Below, piece by piece: positions 35,046 to 46,223 of a DNA stretch of 64,000 nucleotides (positions within the stretch are counted from its first letter, which is position 1; every line of letters begins with the position of its first letter). Position numbers and translations under genes: made by a program. Below the pieces are notes generated by a model. The model saw nothing but the letters and a program-made list of their open reading frames with translations. It did not search any database and was not told the DNA's origin. The stretch comes from Blepharisma japonicum (lineage: Eukaryota > Ciliophora > Heterotrichea > Heterotrichida > Blepharismidae): contig CATKHK010000098.1 in assembly GCA_949751835.1 (NCBI GenBank), forward strand, positions 62,001-126,000. The letters run 5' to 3'.

Positions 35046-35990
35046 TTTGACTATTTATTCCTTTAAATAACCAAATTGCAGATGTTAGCCAGCTTATTGG
35101 AGCTCAAAAAAATTAATTGGAGAGTTTTATGTTTATCCCTTAAATTCTATTTTAAAAAAATGTTAGTTTCACAAGAATCAATATGTCAAGACTAAGGCTA
35201 ATTTTTAATTTAAAATTATCTTCCTTAAAATAATTAGCTAATTCACATTGAAAACTATTTAAATAATTATATCATTGCATTTTTTTATTGACTGCCTGAT
35301 AAATCAGTTAGCAAATCCTGAGACTTCACCAGTCTTTTCAAGTCGCTAAGCTATTGTATCTACTTGAACCTGCCTGCTTTGCTAGTCCTAAAACTCAAAA
35401 ATAAACTTTCATACCAATTAATAGCTCAATGTAAAGAATGTGACCTGGGGCACAAACCCAGTTTGCCCTTAGTATTTGCCAATAAGTCAAGTAGTGCTAT
35501 CTGCCACATCCTACACCTAGTTTCAATCTCATGTCTCGTTCATCCCAAGAGGCACTTGAAATCTGACTTGACAAGATACCGCTACTTATCCAGAATTACC
35601 GTGCATTCTGGGTTAGTAAAAATTTAGCCAGTTTAATATGTGTCCGAGGCAAGCTGACCAGAAGGTCATATTTCAGGATCTCTGGATCTTTTATAAATTG
35701 ATCTTTATCTCAAAATTTTTGTTTACTTCAATTCACATTAAAATAATTATATAGGAAATAACTTAAACTTATCTCCTGTAATTGGTTTACAATAGTTAGC
35801 TTTTTTATTTGGTAATTTATGTTTCTTTACTCTTTTATCCGTTTTAATTAATAAAATCTAAAATTCCTATTTAAAATGGGCATTAATAATATTTATTTAT
35901 ATTATATTGAATAATTTCTCTTATCCAGCAGTTTTTGTTATTATATGACTTGTTGAATTTCCTCAATAGAGAGCTATCTATTTAATATAT
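35046..35990. other. Gene-poor stretch
   Basis: No recognisable gene. A patch at 35364-35630 has higher GC and an 87-codon plus-strand frame without family match. The last 250 bases are AT-rich 3' flank of the following minus-strand kelch gene. Confidence 0.4.
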
Positions 35991-37127
35991 TTAATAATAA
36001 TGCGGATTACTTAATTTAGTTAACACTTTTTCATCTAAATTAAACTTGTAGTAGTGTATTATTGGATCAGTCCCAAAATCCTCATCATCAATGCATCCAA
36101 TATAGATTCCTTCTTTGTTATATACCCAATACATGCTGCCAGTTATATGATTAATTTCTGATTTTGAGATTTTTTTCCAATTATACTCATCTCCAACTTC
36201 ACTTTCATAAATTGACCCATGGCATTCAATTATATATAGTCTCTCTTCTGTATTTATCAATATCTTTCATTTATATATTTCGAATTCATAAGGAATTGTT
36301 GAGAAAGAGTCAATATCAATTGAATATAAACAAAGAGTTGCCCTCCACAAACTAGAAATCAAAATATTTCTATTAAATGTCAAGCTTGAGCATAGTGTGT
36401 CACTTCCTGGTATTGAAGCCAATTTAATTCATTGATTTTTATCCAAGTCAAATTTGCTAGATAATTGATAATCCGGAACATTTATCACGAACCCTCCAAA
36501 GCAATAGACGCTTCTGTTGAAATAAATAGCTATTGAGGCCAAATAAGGAATTCCAGATGGTAGCCTACGCATTTTATAATCATTGCCAATTATCATTGAT
36601 ATCCCAGAATCATTTAATCTATTACCATAGCAGAATAGTTCGCCATTAGGAAGTTGAGTTAAGCGTACTCGATAAATAAGTGTTTTTGGAATATTCAGTG
36701 CTTTCACTTGTTCTTTTTCTATTTCGGTGTTATAAATATACAAATTGATTGCATCACCTTCATCATCGCTTATTTCTGATTCAAAGATTTCTTCACTTGA
36801 AGCATTTTCATCACCATTTCAATCAATAAGATAAAGAGATGTGATTTTATGGTAGGATTTGATGTATTCTTGATAAGCTTCATTGAGTTCTGAGTTAAGA
36901 TTAAAACTTTCCTGATTTAATAAGCAAGTTTTTCTGAAATCTCTTTCCCTTTCTGGATTATTGGCACTGCTCATAAGTGCTGATGTTTTTCTTCTTAGTC
37001 CTTCAGAATTTAATAATTGATATAAGCAACTTTGATTGGCCTCTCTTTGAAATTCGTTCGTTTCATGATTTAGGGATTCTTCAGTAAGGCTTAACTGAGA
37101 ATTGAACAAATTGATCTGACTTACCAT
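35991..37127 (-). CDS. Kelch-propeller protein, short form
   Basis: Open from ATG 37127 to TAA 35991-35993 with several TGA=Trp (378 aa). Blocks: RKTCLLNQES, NEAYQEYIKSYHKITS, a short acidic linker (EIFESEISDDEGD), LPNGELFCYG, IAIYFNRSVYCFGGF, TFNRNILISS, TEERLYIIE, YNKEGIYIGCID, YYKFNLDEKVLTKL. Compared with the truncated duplicate at 55963-56280, the start codon lies in an extra segment of about 380 bp. The first residues (MVS) are therefore new while the rest is old. It appears intact. Confidence 0.75.
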
Positions 37128-37499
37128 AAAATTAAAATGGCAAGTGAATTGATCTCTTAATTCCTTTCCCGTATATTAATGGGGCGGAGATATTGATGAA
37201 AGAAGTGTGTCGTTGAGCTGTATTCATAATGGAGCACTGCATTTCTAATTTCCTTTTTTTATATTAGCTGACTAGAAAATTCGATTTCTTGTATTTTCTA
37301 TTTAAGCAATCTCCGATGCGTGGTATGGTAATAAATTTTTATGGATTCCGAATAGTGAGTGCAAACATTCTTTAAAGCAATATTTGTGATATCTTGAAAC
37401 GTGAACTGGCATACAAGCCCTGGAGAAATAGAAAAGAGAAAAAGGATTTTGTAGATCCACAGTGGACTTTTTTACAAGTTTAAATAAAAATAACGATTT
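37121..37499. mobile_element. Segment of about 380 bp absent from the duplicate locus
   Basis: At 56255-56285 the kelch N-terminus runs straight into TTATGACCTTTAG. Here the same two sequences are separated by about 380 bp, bordered by GATCTGA and GATTTGA. The segment holds a 72-codon minus-strand frame of no known family. It supplies the present start codon of the kelch gene at 35991-37127. Insertion here is likelier than precise loss there, but either is possible. Confidence 0.5.
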
Positions 37500-38233
37500 G
37501 ATTATGACCTTTAGTTCCATTTAAAAATTTGTGCAAGGTTTAGGCACAATTTTTTTTCAATATTTCTCATAAAATTTTCAGAACTATGAGCTTTGAGCAT
37601 TGTTTACATTTCTTTATGTAATAAAAATATATCTAACTACATTAATTCCAGGAGATATCCTACCTGCATATGGATCAAAATGTAATAGTAAAACCTTTTA
37701 TCCATATGACTTTTATCTACATAAAGCCTTGAAGCATGGTTTCTGCAGCATATAAAGAGCTCTTCTATTTAATCATTAATAATTTGATATTTATAAACCG
37801 AAATGGTGGTATTCTGCAATGATTTTAAGAATATCTTATCTTGTCCATTTGAACATAATTAATTTTATAAATTCTTAATTTTCTCTGATAAGGCAAGCGG
37901 TCACTAAATGTGGAGAAATGTTTTTCGTATCAGAGATTTTAACAATACATGTGAAGAAATTGTATGATGTTTGAATCTTCACTATTGAAATATTTAACAT
38001 ATAATTTTGACGCAATGAAAAATATTGCATGAAGGTAAGGATATAAGGAGAACAAATGAGGATTGAGATATTTCAAAGGATTCATTGATAATTATAATTA
38101 AGTAATTAAGATTAGCTGAATGAGCTCTATCCAAATAATAAATCAAATAGAAAACGTATTATAAATTAAGTAATCTAGAGAAAAGTTTATTTTTAGTCTT
38201 TTAAGAAAATAAGCGATCATGAATCTATAAAAA
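37500..38233. repeat. Upstream part of the 3-kb segmental duplication, copy 1
   Basis: Collinear with 56262-56985 at high identity. On the minus strand there is a decayed frame that is better preserved in the other copy (56526-56810). Here a frame change and stops interrupt it. It acts as upstream region for the B-box-kelch gene at 38234. Confidence 0.65.
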
Positions 38234-39532
38234 ATGTTTAACGGTAGGTGCTTCAAAGATGGCTGTACAAGCAAGCTGCATGGAATATGCAGATGTGAAG
38301 GACTCATCCTATTCTGCAGAGACCATGGTCTTGAGCATGTAGAAAAACCAACACCTAAAGGGCATCAAATCTTAAGATGCTACTTTAAACCAGCAGAAGA
38401 AATCAAGCAGCCAATTATCGATAAGCTAATAGAACTAAAAAAAGATATCAAAAATTTTAAGATTGAAGCAATTACTAAGGCAAATGAAATTATCAAGAAT
38501 TTTACAACTGAATTTGAGAAATATCTCAATCAAATAAATGAAGCAGAAACAAGATGCAACAAAATAATTGAAATCTTATATAATGGAGAAGAGGTTCTTG
38601 ATATTGCTACTGAAGATGACATGGAAAATGTTTTAAAATTAAACGTTTCAGATATTAAATATAAGACAATCTGGTGAAATATAAGCAAATGCAGCTACAA
38701 TGCAATAAATGAAGCTATCAAAAATATTTATAAAAGCACTTTTGTGGTTTCTTTTGTACCAACTTTAGAAAATGAAATTGAATCAAACGAGCTTTCATTT
38801 TTTAGAGATAGCACTTCTAATTTTGCAACAATAAACTTAGATACTTTCCAGATTTCCTCTACAGTAACTCTTCCAACTGAAACAACAATTCATCCATATA
38901 CTACAAGCTGTATACTCCCTGATAAAACGTATTTTTATTGCTGCAATAATAATTCTGGTTCAGGACTTACATTTACGATTGACAAAAATAAAAATTATAA
39001 GCAGCTGCAAAATTCAAAAGTGTATCATTATGCTGGCCCTATTTTTTATAATAATTTTATCTATTTAATAGGAGGAAATAGCAATCAGGCTCAAAGGTAT
39101 GATTTTAAACAAAATGTTTGGGAAAGCATCGCTCCATTACCCCAAGGTTTAAATTTTAATTATAGCTACAGTGCGCAATATAGAGATACAATTCTTATAG
39201 TGGGCTATTATATCCAAAAAGTAATAATTTATAGCATCCCTCAAAATAGCTACCAAGAAGCCCCGAATTTGATATTAAATGTTAATTGTTTTAAATTGAT
39301 ATTGAAAGGAAACAATAGGATTTATGTACTTGAGAAAGGAGGAAGGAATTTTGAAAGTAGCGAAAACAGTATTTCAAGTTGGACTCAAGTAGGAACTAAT
39401 AGCATTACAGCTAATTGTGGTCTTTCTAGTATTGTTTATTATAAAGGTTTCATTTACTTTATTAAACATCAATACCAACTCTGGAAGTTCGATCTCACTT
39501 CAAAGCAAGTATCTCAGGTTACAACTTTATAA
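38234..39532 (+). CDS. B-box-like zinc finger / kelch protein, second subfamily
   Basis: Open from ATG 38234 to TAA 39530-39532 with one TGA=Trp at 38678 (432 aa). Zinc-finger-like N-terminus at about 6-45 (RCFKDGC, ICRCEG, FCRDHGLEH, PKGH). A coiled-coil region (about 60-130) is rich in K/E/I. The propeller from about 170 has SNFATINLDTFQ, SCILPDKTYFYCC, IFYNNFIYLIGG, YDFKQNVWESIAPLP, NNRIYVLEKGG, YYKGFIYFI and LWKFDL. The kelch signature (GG followed by Y and W) is clearer here than in the other subfamily. It has an almost identical but frameshifted duplicate at 56986. No RING. Probably an adaptor protein. Confidence 0.8.
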
Positions 39533-40403
39533 AATAAAGAATTTATAACTTAAATAAAGCCGAACCATGCATTAGCAAAATTGCATGATTCTTCGCTCGT
39601 CTTTTCTTCGTATGATTATGCTTAGTTATTTTTAATAAAAACCTAATAAAAGAAAAGAGCAATATTGCAATTGGTATTTCAATCTGCCTTACTCTTATAT
39701 TTTAAAAATCCTTAATTATGATGTTTCTTATAAAATAAGAGTAGAGCATAAAAAAGGAAATAGAAAGTAAATGAGAACCTCTAAAAGAAGAGCCATTAAA
39801 AGGAAAGCTAGAAGAGGCCATGAATTAATAACCAAAATGATAACGCCATTAAAGCAAGTGTCACAAGATTTTCTAAAGGAAGATTAGCATTTCTCCTCTA
39901 TTAATTTTGTCTTTCTTGATTCAAATTCAATATAAAATAAATGCTGATTATCCTCTCCTCACTAGATGGCTAAATCTCAGCTTGAGAATTTACTTTATTT
40001 CTCAATAAATGAAAAACTTGCATTTTCCTAACTTAATATCTTGAAAACAAATTTACTCCCTCATTTATGAGATTGCAATTCTTATACCAGCTTGCAATAC
40101 AATTAAAATATATAAAAAGTTTAATTCATCAGTAGAATCATCAAAATATATGAATGTTCTTTTAATTTCCTAAATTCTTTATATATAAATAGAAATATTA
40201 CAAATTTTTCTGCTATTAATAAAGGGAAAATGCGATTCTCATAGATTAAAATCTCTCTAGTTTATATAAGCACTTTTTGCATAGTTATTGAGAGACACTA
40301 GTATATCATTAAATTTTTGCATTTAGTTATATTTCTTAAAGAATTAAGTGATATCTTTTTAATAGGAGAGAAGACGGAAAGAAGTTATTTTATTTGATAC
40401 TAT
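39533..40403. repeat. Downstream part of the 3-kb segmental duplication, copy 1
   Basis: No gene seen. Collinear with 58286-59128 apart from small indels; about 40090-40170 differs from 58850-58890. High identity in noncoding DNA indicates a recent duplication. Confidence 0.65.
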
Positions 40404-40512
40404 TTATTCTTCTTGTGATTCATCTAAACAGATTAGAACTTTTTCATTCAAATTAAATTTTTCGTATTTTTTATCTGCATACTCTTCATCATCAAAAGCG
40501 TCCATATGTCCA
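40404..40512 (-). pseudogene. 3' end of a kelch gene, cut at a duplication breakpoint
   Basis: Minus-strand reading GHMDAFDDEEYADKKYEKFN to a TAA at 40404-40406 is nearly identical to the C-terminus of the chimeric kelch gene at 59129-60592. Homology stops exactly at about 40512, where coding sequence of the SecA-GTPase giant family begins on the other strand. Confidence 0.75.
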
Positions 40513-43500
40513 AATAAAAAAAGTGTGGAACTTCTGCAATCAATTATTACTGTATATCAGCAATACTTTGAAAAGACTAATAATGATGTGATATCATTTA
40601 TTAATAATCAAGTGACAAATAATATAGCTGAAATTCAAACAAAATTTGATGAATTCAGCCCTGTTAATGGAGATACCTGATAGAGAGTATTTAATTTCTG
40701 CTTCTTATCAAGAAAGTTTAAATTCACTGATAAATAAGATCAGCTTTTTCAGAAAAGAAGCAAAAGAATTTGTTAAATCATTTATAAATTCTCCTGATTC
40801 TGTAGATTTTAATCACTTGCGTAATTGTTTCTTTTGGCTTGAGTCGGGAAAATGAGTCGAAAAATTAAGAGAAGGAATTTACAGTAATGAAATCTCAGGA
40901 ATAGAAAAAGAAATAAAAATTATATTGACAAACTTTTATTTAAAATTAAAAGAAATTAATTTAGGAATTCAAAAATTATATCCAATTCTTCAATTAAAAG
41001 AATTTATTCCTTCATTGGAAAATTATGAGAAAGATATTTGAATATTTTTAAGAAAAAGAGTTGAGGAAACATTGAAGCTCATAAAAAGAGAGTTTAACCC
41101 AGAATTGCAAGATATTGAAAAGGAAAACAATGATTTAAAAAGATTAATGAGTCAAGAGCATAAATTAGATTATGCACTCTATCATATAAAAGGCACAAAT
41201 TTAAATAAAAATGAGCTAGAGGATAAATATAATGAGTATAATGAACATTTTGGTCAGCTTCACAGAATATACTGAAGAATTACAAGTAATGAAGGGGTGA
41301 ATAGTGCAATCTCTCAAATATTAAGCCAAAATGAAATAGAGTCCAAAAATCATGTCATAACCTCTTTAAACCCAGATATTAATTTGATTAAAAACTTTAT
41401 CCCTGAGCTTTTAGCTCATATAGCAATGCTATGGGTACTTTTGAATATTAAAAAATATAATCAAGATGTAAATGACGAAGATCAAGAAATTAATATGGTC
41501 ACTCCACATACAATGCAGGTTCTATCAATATTTCGTATGATTGGCATTGGCTATGAAGAGAACACCAAATCTAAGAATAGCTTAGTCCAAATCCTAACAG
41601 GTGAAGGAAAATCAATCACATTAGCATTTTTGTGCTCCATGCTCGCTCTGCTAGGATTTAGTGTGAACTGCGCCTGCTATAGTGAGCACCTAAGCAATAG
41701 AGATTTTCAAGATTTTCAACCATTATACACAGCCTTAAATGTTTATCATATGTAAATATGGGACTTTTAACAAGCTCTGCGAAGATGAAATAAATTCTAA
41801 AGGCTATATCAGAACAATCGTTTTAGATTTCATAAAGTTTGGAAGATGTCCAGGGGTATATGATGAAACTGAGGAAAGACCTAAAATTCTTTTGATAGAT
41901 GAGGTAGATGTATTTTTCACAAAAACTTTCTATGGGAATATATATAGGCCTCTTGCTAAGCTAAAGCATGATACAATAAAGAAATTAACGGATGATGTAT
42001 GGAAAATAAGAAAAGCGCCTCAACTGATGGATATTTGAAATGCGCCTGAATATAACTCTGCAGTCTACAGTTTCCAGGATTCGAATTTCTCATTGAAGAG
42101 GCTGTTAAAGATATGATAAATCATGTCAGACAGTTTGAGTCACATGATTATATAGTGCAGCGCGATAAAATTTGCTACAAAGAGAATGATGGGGTTTCAT
42201 TTAATATATCTACGGATATAATACATTATTTGCATACTATTATGAGAATGAAAAGGGAAATATCTCTCAAAAAGCTTAGAAGAAAATATTTTTATTGGAA
42301 TTAAATGCGGAATGTTTTCATTTGCAGAAATTCCCCACAAATTCAATTACATTATGGGAGTGACTGGAACTTTAGAGACTTTGGATTATTATGAAAAAAA
42401 TATTATAGAGAATGAATACAATATAAAACTAAACACTTATATGCCATCAGTATTTGGGGAAAGCAACCGTATTTTTAGAAAAAAATTGGATATTTATGTA
42501 GAAAATAAACATAATTATAATATGAAGATAATGTCCGAAATAAATAGTCAAATAGCAGGCAAAAAAGCAGACTGCAAAAGAGCAGCATTGGTATTTTTCG
42601 AAGAAGAAACAAAATTAATGGATTTTTATAATAATTCAAATCTAAAGAGCACTGATTATAAGATTCAGCTCATGACAGAAAGCTTGAGTGCAGAAGACAG
42701 GGTATGATGATTAAAAAAGCAACAGTTCCTAATACGGTATCATTATTAACAAGAGCTTTAGGTAGAGGAATTGATTTTAAATGCGAAAATCATGAAATTG
42801 AGACAAATGGAGGAGTGCATGCAATCCAAGTATTTTTTTTCATAAATATATCAGAAAAACACAAATTATGGGAAGATCTGCAAGGCGAGGCCAAGAAGGA
42901 TCATTCAACATGGTCCTTTTAGATAGTGAACTAGAAAAATTTTGGCTTCAAAACATGATATTGAAAATATGAAAGGTAATGGTATCATTTATAATGGTTT
43001 GGGTGAGGAGAGAGGTGAATATAATCAAATAAAGAATAGCAATGAATCTGGACATGTGAAACAATCTAAAGCTCTATGATAGCTCAGTTGAATTTCAGTG
43101 TTTTCTTCAGAATAATAATATATCAAGAGCTAAAGGGTTTCTGCATGAACTCAATAAAGGATCCAGAATTAATATCTATGGTGCAAAAACAATTGTTTTA
43201 ATGGATGCAACAGGGTCTATGTCACACTTGTTACAAAACGCCAAAAATACTGTAAAAGTCATGTTTTCAAGAGTTTGTGCAGTTTTATCAAAGAAGGGGG
43301 TAAGTTTTGGGTGTTTTCAGCTTCAATACTGCTTTTATAGAAACTATAACTCAAACGAAGATAAAATACTCCAAATTTCACCATGAACAAACAAGCCTGA
43401 TATTCTGAAAAGGTTTATGGAGAATGTGCAATCTGAAGGTGGCAATGGAAATGAAGCAATAGAAGTTTGATTATGGCATATAAATAAGATTTCACAAAAT

Positions 43501-43874
43501 GATAAAATTTCACAAGTAATTTTAATTGGCGACAAACCTCCAAATATTATCGAGGATATTTCTAAGAAGCGAGGTACACGATCAGATTATTGAAATAGCT
43601 CGAAATTTAGCAGTGTCGAATATTATGAGATAGAGTTAAAAAAAATGATAAGTAAACAAATCCAATAAATGCCTTTTATGTCGCTAACTATGCTCGAGAG
43701 AAATTTGAAGAGATTGCAAGATTAACAAAAGGCCAAAGTGGGTTTTTAGATATTAATTCAAGCTCAGGGGCTGATAGACTTACTGATTTGGTATCAAAAG
43801 AGGTTTTAAGAAAGTCTGCTGGAGAAGATGCTGTAAATCTTTATCGAAAAATGTATCCTCGCTCATATACTTAA
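40513..43874 (+). pseudogene. Decayed, internally deleted copy of the SecA-GTPase-VWA giant gene
   Basis: Homologous to the giant gene at 46224-55387 but lacks the C2, first coiled-coil and GTPase parts. It also lacks about 2.9 kb of the central helical region (the join near 41150 corresponds to 49780 and 52660). Retained: TGEGKSITLAFLCSMLALLG (SecA Walker A), a LLIDEVDVFF box, VTGTLETL, RALGRGIDFK, IDF..GGVHAIQVFF, and a VWA domain with DATGSM. Frame breaks occur near 40660, 41740, 42040, 42300, 42700, 42860-42960, 43070 and 43663. The last 300 bases are almost identical to the giant gene. A pseudogene, useful for showing that the family has at least three copies. Confidence 0.85.
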
Positions 43875-44960
43875 TTATGAACCTACTTTATTCTATAAAA
43901 TTATTATTCATTATAATCAATAAAATATTTTTATTTCAATCAATTTTCATTTTGAGAACTCTAAGCCTTATATTCCTAAGAAATAAATATTGCTTGCTTT
44001 GTGTGATCTATCAATAAGCATTAGCTATCAAAAATATATTAAATATTTTAATTTTAAATAAATTTACAGCTTTATTTAGTTTTAATTTTAAATAAATTTG
44101 CAGCTTTATTTAGTTTTATCTTCGCCTTTTATATGCTATATTAACAGTTTTTAAATTAGTAAAATTATTGAGCCTTTATCGCAATAAAAGATCATAAAAT
44201 TTTCCTAGTATCATCTCAGAAACATTCCAACAATTAATATCCTTTCTAACATATTTAAAATAAAATAATAATTCTTTACCAAATGGGCTATAAGCTCAGC
44301 AATAGAACTTAATAAAAATTTGAAGAGATTGCATTATTAACAAAGTATAACGTATATATCTTGTATAATTGATGCTGATTCAGTATTTCTATGAATTTTG
44401 TAAGGAGAACACGCAATAGAAAATGCTTCTTCTTCATCTCAAGATTTTTTTAATTATACTTCATCATATAAATATCATTTGTGAATTGAGCTTAATTTAA
44501 TTGATTCTGAATCGGGATCCTAATTGCCACGGCTACTGCATGAGGTGAAAGGGAAATGAGATGTAGGCAGAACTTCTAAAGCAATAGAATGGGATAGCAA
44601 AGCAATCAAAATCAACCCCGATGAAGCAGTTAATGTATGTAGAGTAATAGACTTTTTTTTCTCCTTCTTCTTCACTCGTCATATTAAAATGAAAAAAATT
44701 CGAATCATAAATATTCCATAATCATAATTATATTACTAGTAAACTTAAATGCAAAAAAATATGCCAAATTTAGTAGGCATCTGATTCGCTATATGATTAC
44801 TAAAAGTCCAAAACTTTGAATTAATTTAAATGAAGTTTCAAATACTCCCCAAAGTCAGTTTTACATTGTCAAACTCTCTAACCCTCAAGCGATCTTTCAG
44901 TCTTCTTTTTATAAGCATTTTCAAGTTTCCTCTTTTCCTCCTTTTCAGTTGTAATCAGAT
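43875..44960. other. Gene-poor stretch after the SecA pseudogene
   Basis: The first 45 bases repeat the 3' flank of the giant gene (55388-55445). A 34-bp tandem duplication lies at 44046-44113. A patch at 44500-44640 has somewhat higher GC, but no frame is recognised. Confidence 0.4.
44046..44113. repeat. 34-bp tandem duplication
   Basis: Two adjacent 34-bp units (44046-44079, 44080-44113) beginning TTTTAATTTTAAATAAATTT and differing at one base (TACAGC versus TGCAGC). A local slippage-type duplication, no function evident. Confidence 0.8.
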
Positions 44961-45400
44961 CTTTTTAGTTCTATCGTTTCCAAAAATTTGTAAAAGAAAA
45001 TAAAAGACTCTGGCGATAACTATAATAAGATAACAACTGAAAATGGTCAGCAAAAGAGCTGTTATAGCATTTTGAAAATGAAGAGAAATTTAGAAAATAG
45101 TATGATGAATGGAATTCGAAAAACTATGAGGCAATTCTCAGATGATAAGATAAAAACTTAGTGCTAGTGATAGAGATATGGTGACCAAGAAAGAGACAGG
45201 TACAGATACTGTAATATTATTAACGAGAATTTTTGTAAAATATACTGATTTCAAATGTCTAAATAAAGAAGTAGAGAACAATTGGAACTCATACAATTCA
45301 AAAATTTCTATTAGAAATCAAGGTAGAAAAGACTCAAATTATAGGAAGAATAGCTAGGCAAGGACAAAAAGGATCATAAATGCAATTTATGCTTGCAAGG
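44961..45400 (+). pseudogene. Third, fossil copy of the SecA motor region
   Basis: Nucleotide similarity to 54080-54440 of the giant gene is clear. Readable pieces include AAAAGAGCTGTTATAGCATT (KRAV.AF), ATATTATTAACGAGA (LLTR), TTCAAATGTCTAAATAA (FKCLN), and the peptide TQIIGRIARQGQKGS, which corresponds to the SecA arginine-finger motif GRSARQGQAGS. Frames change and stops are frequent. Only the second half of the motor survives. Confidence 0.65.
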
Positions 45401-46223
45401 ATTATAAATTGCTCTTTAAAGGGGAAATGGTAACTATTTTTAAATATCATAAATGAGTATGATATTCATTAAAGAATCATGAATTTTCTTATAGATAACC
45501 AAAAAAGTAGAGTTCCTAAATAATAAATATCTGAAAAATCTAGATTGAGGCTTAATATCTCCTTATCGATACTTAAATTGCATAAATTTAGTTTTAGAGA
45601 TATTTGACCTCAATTTTACTTTTGGACTTTTATAAATATTGAAAGCAAGGGTTTAACGTTTAAGTAATGAATATTGATAAGAGTAGTTTGATCAATAAGT
45701 TTATCGCCGAAACTAAAGTAAATTTCGAATTTGTTATAGCTGATCTCTTACTCCTTCTTTGAGTTTAATTATCTATCTCCCTCTTTTTCGTTTTGACTTC
45801 AAAAAAATGCGAAGAGCAGCTGAACTATATGCATCACTTATTACACCAATCCTTTCAGAAATACTGTAGGGTAAAATGCTAAATGACATTAACCTTCTGC
45901 TTAAGAGATTGCTAGGCTAGCCATTCTCCAGCCAGATCAGCAACTTATTGATAAAAGAGCATATTACCTTATTCATGTTGTCAAGATTTAAATAGTTAAA
46001 ATTTGACTTAATAAAAATTAATTTGACCTTTAGGTCATCAAAAACTATTCTAATTCTGATGATTCCTTGGGGCTTAGCTAATTATTTATATGTAAGCTCA
46101 CAATCACTTACTATATAATTTAAATTCTCACATTCTTACCAGATTTTTGATTTTAAGTTGACGCTATTGGGTTCTATTTCCATATTTATACCCAGAAATT
46201 TGATAGAATTGTAGATTCCATAA
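45401..46223. other. Upstream region of the giant gene
   Basis: AT-rich, no gene seen. The block at 46013-46080 (AATTTGACCTTTAGGTCATC, then CTTGGGGCTTAG) is a diverged copy of 6245-6320. Confidence 0.45.

Noticed and set aside
35364-35630. Plus-strand gene of 87 codons
   Set aside because: No family, low-complexity style, no support from either flank.
44046-44113. CRISPR-like or satellite array
   Set aside because: Only two adjacent units with no spacers.
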